A program made the position numbers and the translations under genes. Of a DNA stretch of 64,000 nt, positions 59,464-64,000 are shown piece by piece (position 1 is the stretch's first letter; every line of letters begins with the position of its first letter). The DNA is taken from NCBI GenBank assembly GCA_028278345.1, contig JANQEL010000050.1, forward strand, positions 1 through 64,000, given 5' to 3'. The notes beneath the pieces are model-generated. The model was given only the letters and a program-made list of their open reading frames with translations, was not told the DNA's origin and did not search any database. The DNA comes from Myxococcota bacterium (GTDB lineage Bacteria > Myxococcota_A > UBA9160 > UBA4427).

Positions 59464-59492
59464 ATACTATCTGCTGCCTGACGAGACGTCCA
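59464..59492 (-). promoter_or_regulatory. Candidate promoter of the beta-oxidation operon
   Basis: On the minus strand TGGACG (59487-59492) and TAGTAT (59464-59469) are spaced by 17 bases and match -35 and -10 boxes at 4 of 6 positions each. The expected start is near 59457, about 104 bases before the thiolase ATG. Confidence 0.42.
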
Positions 59493-59563
59493 GAGCCATG
59501 AGACGCAGGCAACCGGCACATCCTCCCCGGTGATTCGGCCCCCTCGGGCGGTAGACTGCCCGG

Positions 59564-60652
59564 ATGTCGACCGGAGAGTCGTTCGCGCTCGGGTACCGAC
59601 CTGCTCTGGATGGCATGCGGGGGATCGCCGTCTCGGCGGTGATCGCCTACCACGCGCTGGTGCCGGGTTCCCAGGGCGGTTTCCTGGGCGTGACGGTCTT
59701 CTTCGGCCTGAGCGGGTTCCTGATCACCTACCTGCTGTGCCGGGAGATCCAGCAGACCGGCAGCGTGCGACTGCGTTCCTTCTACCTGCGCCGGGTGCTG
59801 CGCTTGTTGCCCGCGCTCCTCTTCCTCGCGCTGGTCATCATGGTCTACGGCCTCGTCGCCCTCACCTCGGACCAGTTGATGCGCATCGGGGAGAAGATCC
59901 TCGGCGCGATCTTCTACGTCACCAACTGGATGATTGCGTTCGGGCACTGGCCGAAGATGGGACTCTTCGCCCATACCTGGTCGCTCTCGATCGAAGAACA
60001 GTTCTACTCGCTGTGGCCGCTGCTGCTTCTGTTCATGTTGCGCGGTGCGAATCGCCTTCGGGCCCTGTTCGCGGTGATCGCGGGCCTCTTCCTCACCTCG
60101 GCGGCCTTTCGGGCCTACCACTTCGCGACGAATGTCGACTACACGCGGCCCTACTACAGCTCGGAGAGCAACGCCGACCTGTTGCTCGGGGGTTGTGCGG
60201 TCGGGGTGATGTTCGCCTACGGCATGTTGCCGAAGACGGCGGGAGCCAGGACGGCGCTGCGGGTCGCGAGCGGCATCGCCGCCGCGTACATCGGCGCTTC
60301 CCTCGTCGGGGCCTGGGTGGCTTCACCGTACATGTACTACGGCGGCTTCAGCGTGATCGCGATCGCCACGGCGATCACGGTCGCAGGCGTCCTCGTCGAA
60401 CCCGAGGGTCTTCTCGCGAGGATCCTCGCCTTTCCGCCCTTCGTGGCGGCCGGGAAGATCTCCTACGGCCTCTACCTGTGGCACGTGCCGGCGATCCTGC
60501 TGATCCGCCTGCACTTCCAGCAACAGCTCGACGCCGCGATGCTTGCGACGGCGCAGATCGTGGCGACCTTCGCGCTGGCCACGTTCTCCTACTATACGGT
60601 CGAGGTCTACTTCCTGAGGCTGAAGGATCGCATCTACGCTCGAAGAACCTGA
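59564..60652 (+). CDS. Acyltransferase 3 family membrane protein
   Basis: Predicted 362-residue multipass inner-membrane O-acyltransferase. Around ten hydrophobic helices are visible. The N-terminal conserved elements of the family are present: LDGMRGIAV and YHALVPG (the His of helix 1), then GGFLGVTVFFGLSGFLIT with the FxLSGFxI pattern, and RRVLRLLPALL. No extracellular SGNH domain is fused. It would transfer an acyl group onto a sugar, peptidoglycan or glycolipid in the envelope. It begins 210 bases from the divergent thiolase gene and 39 bases before the large regulator gene. Confidence 0.9.
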   Translation: MSTGESFALGYRPALDGMRGIAVSAVIAYHALVPGSQGGFLGVTVFFGLSGFLITYLLCREIQQTGSVRLRSFYLRRVLRLLPALLFLALVIMVYGLVALTSDQLMRIGEKILGAIFYVTNWMIAFGHWPKMGLFAHTWSLSIEEQFYSLWPLLLLFMLRGANRLRALFAVIAGLFLTSAAFRAYHFATNVDYTRPYYSSESNADLLLGGCAVGVMFAYGMLPKTAGARTALRVASGIAAAYIGASLVGAWVASPYMYYGGFSVIAIATAITVAGVLVEPEGLLARILAFPPFVAAGKISYGLYLWHVPAILLIRLHFQQQLDAAMLATAQIVATFALATFSYYTVEVYFLRLKDRIYARRT

Positions 60653-60691
60653 AGGCCGTTCGATGCCAGTGAAGCGACGGCCGGGGCCCCG

Positions 60692-63600
60692 ATGAACTAC
60701 GCCTTCCAGAACTGCGTCGTCGATACCTCGACCTTCGAGCTGCACCGCAAGGGCCGGCCGATCAAGCTCGAGCCGAAGGTCTTCGACGTGCTCGTCTACC
60801 TGATCGAGCGACGCGATCGGGTCGTGACCAAGCACGAGTTGCTCGACGCGCTGTGGCCAGGCGAAGCGGTGAGCGATTCGGTACTGCCGCGATGCATCGC
60901 GGCCGCGCGGCGCGCGGTGGGCGACACGCGAACGCGACAGCGCGTGATCCAGACCATGCACGGCCGCGGCTATCGCTTCGTCGCCGAACTCGACGACCCG
61001 AGTGAAGGCGAACCCGCAGCGGTGGATGCCGAGGCGGCGCCGACATCGCCCCCGGCTGCACGCACTGCCGCGGCGACCCCCGAACCTACCAGCGATTTCG
61101 TTGGTCGCGAAGACGCCCTCGCGCGGCTCGAAGCAGCGCGCGAGGCCGCCAACCGCGGTCGCGGCAACCTCGCGCTGGTCGTGGGCGAACCCGGCATCGG
61201 CAAGACGCGCATCGCCAACGAAGAGATGGACAAAGCCCGGGCCGCGGGCATGCAGGTACTGCTCGGCCGTTGCTACGAAGGCGAAGGCGCGCCCGCGTAT
61301 TGGCCGTGGATCCAGGTGCTGCGAAGTGCGATCGAAGCCACGGCGGACGGTGAACTCGAAGCCGCCCTCGGTCACGGCGCCAGTGACATCGCCGACCTCG
61401 TCCCCGAGATCCGCGCTCGCATCGCCGGCATCCCGGAGACGGTCGGGCCCACCGGCGAGCAGGCGCGCTTCCGGTTGTACGACGCGGCGACGCGCTTCCT
61501 CGCTTCGCGCTCGAGGACGGCGCCACTGTTGATCGTGCTCGACGATCTCCACTGGGCGGATGCCTCTTCCCTCGGCCTGCTGCGATTCCTCGCGCGCGAG
61601 TTGTCGAATCACCCGATCGCGGTGGTGGGTACCTATCGCGATGTCGAAGTGCGGCGCGGCCATCCCCTGGCCGACACCCTCGGCGCTCTCGCGCGTGAAG
61701 CGCCCTGCGAGCGCATTGCCCTTGGTGGTCTCGCCGTCGCGGAGATCGACACCTTCGTGCGCCGCCAGACCGATACCGCGCCCCACGCGAAGCTCGCCGA
61801 AACCCTGCAGGAGATCACCGACGGCAACCCCTTCTTCCTGCGCGAGATGGTTCGGCTACTCGCCGATCAACAGGATCTCTCCGAGGCCGACCCCGCCAAC
61901 CTGACTGCCCTCGCCCTGCCCCAGGGCGTGCGCGACGCCGTCGGTCGCCGCCTCACGGCGATGTCCGACGAGTGCAACACGATGCTCCGCGCCGCGGCGG
62001 TCCTCGGGCGGCACTTCTCGACGCCCCACCTCGCCACCATGCTCTCGCTGCCCGACGACGATGGCGAACGCCTGCTCGAACTCCTCGGCGAAGCCCTCGA
62101 CGCAGGCGCGATCGTCGAGGCTGGGCACGGCGGCTTCTCCTTCGTGCACGCACTCACGCGACAAACGCTCTACGAAGAACTCCGCGCGCCGCAACGCATC
62201 GCCCTGCATCGCCGTGCGGGGCTCGCGATCGAAGCGGCGACGCGCAACGACGCGGGCGAACGTCTGACCGAACTCGCCCATCACTTCTTCGAGGCGGCCC
62301 CGGGTGGAGACGTGCAGAAGGCCGTCGACTACGGCGTCGCGGCCGCCCGGCGCGCCCGCGATCAACACGCCTACGACGAAGCCGTCGTCCACTACGAGCG
62401 CGCACTCGAAGCCCTCGAGCTCTCGGAAGCAGACGAAGATCACCAGCGAACCGAATTGATGCTCGCCCTCGGTGAGCAGCTCTTCACCGCGGGTCTGCTC
62501 GATCGCACGCGCGAGCAGTTGTTGGCCACCGCCGATCGGGCGCGCGCCATCGGGCGTCCCGATCTGATGTCGAGGGCGGCGATCGCCCTTCGCGGCTTCG
62601 GCCAGATGGGGGCGCCGGCGACCGAAGACATCGTCGCCCTGATCCACGAGTGTCTCGAGGCCATCGACGAAGACGCCATCGCCCTTCGCAGCCTGTTGAC
62701 GGCGCGACTCGCCGGCATCGGGCCGCTGAAGATGGATCGCCGAGACGCGCTCTCGCGCGAAGCCCTCGAGCTCGCCTACCGCTCCGACGACCCGATCGCG
62801 ATCCGCGAATCCCTTTCCGCGCGCTGGTGGGCGACCCTCGGCCCCGACAAGATCGAAGAGCGCTTCGAGACCTCGGCCGCGATGCGCGAGTTGGTAGAGC
62901 GAACCGGCGACCTCCACACGCTGCTGCTCTCGTACGAATGCGACCTCGGAGCCCATCTCATCCTCGGCAACCGCGAAGCAGTCGAAGAGACGATCGGGCG
63001 CTACGAAGAGGTCGCGAGAGAGATCCGACAACCCGTCTTCATCTTCATGAGCAAGATGATGCGGATCGCAGCGCTGATGAACGCGGGCCGCTTCGAAGAA
63101 GCCGAAGTGATGCGCAGCGAAGCCGAGGAGTACGGCGAGGGTCGCGTTCCCTTCGCCTACGTGGCTGCGCGAGGCCAATTCCACTGGTCGCTCTTCCACA
63201 GTCACGTTTCGGAAGAAGTGAGGCGCAACAGCGCCGACGATCTCGGCACCCTCGTCGACGAGTACCTGACCGGGACGGGCGTCGGGGAGTTGTTCGGCGT
63301 CGCGATCCAGTTGCGCAGCTACGAACGCGACGATGACGATCTGCGACGGAAGGTCATCGACGTGCTCGATAGCGGAATGCTCGAGAAAGACGAGCACTGG
63401 CTCACCGCGCTCGGCGTCATGTGCGACGTCTCCTATGCGCTGCAAGATCGCGATGTGATGGAGCGTCTCTATGACATGCTCCATCCCTACCGCGAGTTGA
63501 TGCAGGTGCACGATCTGTTGCGTGCGAGTTCGGGGAGCGTGCACAGCCCCCTCGGTGAACTCGCCACCGGGCTCGGGCGATACGACGAGGCGCTGGCCCA

Positions 63601-63820
63601 CTACGAACGCGCTCTCGAACGCGAACGCGAGAGCGGCACCCTGAGCGCGATCCCCTCGAGCCAGCTCGGGATCGCCCGGGTGTACGCGGTGCGCCGCGAG
63701 CCGGGCGATCGCGAGCGCGCCGCCGCCCTGCTCGAGGAGGTGGTCCACCTCGATCCGGCCGGAGGCCGGGGTGGGCTGGCCCGCGAGATCGCGGCCCTGC
63801 GCGACAACCTCGCCGAATAA
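60692..63820 (+). CDS. Winged-helix regulator with AAA-type ATPase and TPR domains
   Basis: Predicted 1042-residue cytosolic regulator. Residues about 1-97 are an OmpR/PhoB-type winged helix (LEPKVFDVLVYLIERRDRVV and a wing with RVIQTMHGRGYRFVAE). After a Pro/Ala linker comes a STAND/AAA ATPase at about 130-420: Walker A GEPGIGKT (165-172), and Walker B LIVLDDLHWAD (about 280-290). The remaining 600 residues are helical TPR-like repeats likely sensing a ligand or partner. This is the layout of large AfsR/MalT-style activators. It follows the acyltransferase gene by 39 bases and may activate the gene starting at 63959. Confidence 0.87.
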   Translation: MNYAFQNCVVDTSTFELHRKGRPIKLEPKVFDVLVYLIERRDRVVTKHELLDALWPGEAVSDSVLPRCIAAARRAVGDTRTRQRVIQTMHGRGYRFVAELDDPSEGEPAAVDAEAAPTSPPAARTAAATPEPTSDFVGREDALARLEAAREAANRGRGNLALVVGEPGIGKTRIANEEMDKARAAGMQVLLGRCYEGEGAPAYWPWIQVLRSAIEATADGELEAALGHGASDIADLVPEIRARIAGIPETVGPTGEQARFRLYDAATRFLASRSRTAPLLIVLDDLHWADASSLGLLRFLARELSNHPIAVVGTYRDVEVRRGHPLADTLGALAREAPCERIALGGLAVAEIDTFVRRQTDTAPHAKLAETLQEITDGNPFFLREMVRLLADQQDLSEADPANLTALALPQGVRDAVGRRLTAMSDECNTMLRAAAVLGRHFSTPHLATMLSLPDDDGERLLELLGEALDAGAIVEAGHGGFSFVHALTRQTLYEELRAPQRIALHRRAGLAIEAATRNDAGERLTELAHHFFEAAPGGDVQKAVDYGVAAARRARDQHAYDEAVVHYERALEALELSEADEDHQRTELMLALGEQLFTAGLLDRTREQLLATADRARAIGRPDLMSRAAIALRGFGQMGAPATEDIVALIHECLEAIDEDAIALRSLLTARLAGIGPLKMDRRDALSREALELAYRSDDPIAIRESLSARWWATLGPDKIEERFETSAAMRELVERTGDLHTLLLSYECDLGAHLILGNREAVEETIGRYEEVAREIRQPVFIFMSKMMRIAALMNAGRFEEAEVMRSEAEEYGEGRVPFAYVAARGQFHWSLFHSHVSEEVRRNSADDLGTLVDEYLTGTGVGELFGVAIQLRSYERDDDDLRRKVIDVLDSGMLEKDEHWLTALGVMCDVSYALQDRDVMERLYDMLHPYRELMQVHDLLRASSGSVHSPLGELATGLGRYDEALAHYERALERERESGTLSAIPSSQLGIARVYAVRREPGDRERAAALLEEVVHLDPAGGRGGLAREIAALRDNLAE

Positions 63821-63854
63821 CTCCACCATTTCGGCGACTTACGGGCGAACGACT

Positions 63855-63874
63855 TCCTCAGGAAATCCTCAGGA
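63855..63874 (+). repeat. Two TCCTCAGGA direct repeats spaced 11 bp
   Basis: TCCTCAGGA occurs at 63855-63863 and again at 63866-63874, one DNA turn (11 bp) apart start to start, in the gap before the last gene. Direct repeats with 11-bp spacing are typical sites for OmpR/PhoB-type winged helices, and the gene immediately upstream encodes such a domain. Each copy is itself near-palindromic. Function is inferred. Confidence 0.42.
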
Positions 63875-63958
63875 GGCCGTTGGGACTGAAGGGGCCATCA
63901 CGCCGAATCTGCTCCCGTAACGAGGCCCCGCGCCGGGCCGCACAAGGAGCAGAAAACC

Positions 63959-64000
63959 ATGTTGACCTTCGCATCCAACCTCGAGCCCGCCCACCGCGCC
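63959..64000 (+). CDS. N-terminal fragment of a further gene
   Basis: ATG at 63959 is preceded by a good ribosome site (AAGGAG, 9 bases away), and 14 codons (starting MLTFASN) run to the window edge without a stop. Too short to identify. It lies 138 bases after the large regulator gene and downstream of the direct repeats. Confidence 0.55.
   Translation, partial: MLTFASNLEPAHRA

Noticed and set aside
61856-63829. 657-residue minus-strand open frame opposite the large regulator
   Set aside because: It is the mirror of the TPR region, with no family resemblance.

Overview
The window is high-G+C bacterial chromosome, densely packed with genes on both strands. Most genes have Shine-Dalgarno-like sites of the GGAG/GAGG type. 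I saw no rRNA, tRNA, CRISPR array, insertion sequence or prophage. The gene content suggests a metabolically versatile, mainly aerobic Gram-negative bacterium. It includes many acyl-CoA enzymes, luciferase-like monooxygenases, FadH-like flavoenzymes, a sulfotransferase, a DUF3604 protein, a PEP-CTERM protein, a tungsten-type aldehyde oxidoreductase, and a predicted outer-membrane barrel with lipoproteins. The mix resembles uncultured deltaproteobacterial-type lineages (Myxococcota, Binatota or relatives). That assignment is a guess from gene content, not from a marker gene.

Layout. 0-5.9 kb: end of a partial gene, sulfotransferase plus SDR, a Baeyer-Villiger-type monooxygenase, an HEXXH lipoprotein and a xylose-isomerase-like protein. 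5.9-11.4 kb: a minus-strand run of alpha/beta hydrolase, GST-like protein, DUF3604 protein and amidase. 11.5-16.2 kb: a crotonase, then the ybbA-ybbP-type ABC system divergent from a tesA-like esterase. 16.2-22.5 kb: a minus-strand unit of PEP-CTERM protein, RHS protein and rhomboid protease. 22.7-27.5 kb: enoyl-CoA hydratase, a His/Met/Cys-rich putative metal-handling pair, a CrtC-like protein and a phosphotransferase. 27.6-35.2 kb: PaaX-type regulator, desaturase, sulfatase-fold enzyme, DUF4336 protein, crotonase and a solitary molybdopterin oxidoreductase.

35.2-47.4 kb is a catabolic island around a divergently transcribed TetR regulator. It holds an acyl-CoA synthetase, four luciferase-like (LLM) monooxygenases, two FadH-like flavoenzymes, an NTF2/ketosteroid-isomerase-like protein and a ketosteroid-dehydrogenase-like flavoprotein. 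This is what would be expected for breakdown of a cyclic, possibly terpenoid or steroid-like, compound. 47.4-50.3 kb: small secreted or membrane proteins of unknown role and a GspH-like pseudopilin. 50.3-53.6 kb: aldehyde:ferredoxin oxidoreductase with a MoaD-like partner, and a PAS protein. 53.7-59.4 kb: a complete beta-oxidation operon (two acyl-CoA dehydrogenases, hydratase, SDR-type 3-hydroxyacyl-CoA dehydrogenase, MarR, thiolase) with a candidate promoter and operator. 59.5-64.0 kb: an acyltransferase, a 1042-residue winged-helix/ATPase/TPR regulator, and the start of one more gene preceded by 11-bp-spaced direct repeats.

The best candidate for an undescribed system is the PEP-CTERM / RHS / rhomboid unit at 16.2-22.5 kb. 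There an RHS protein ending in a hydrophobic, Arg-rich tail sits just upstream of an intramembrane protease gene.
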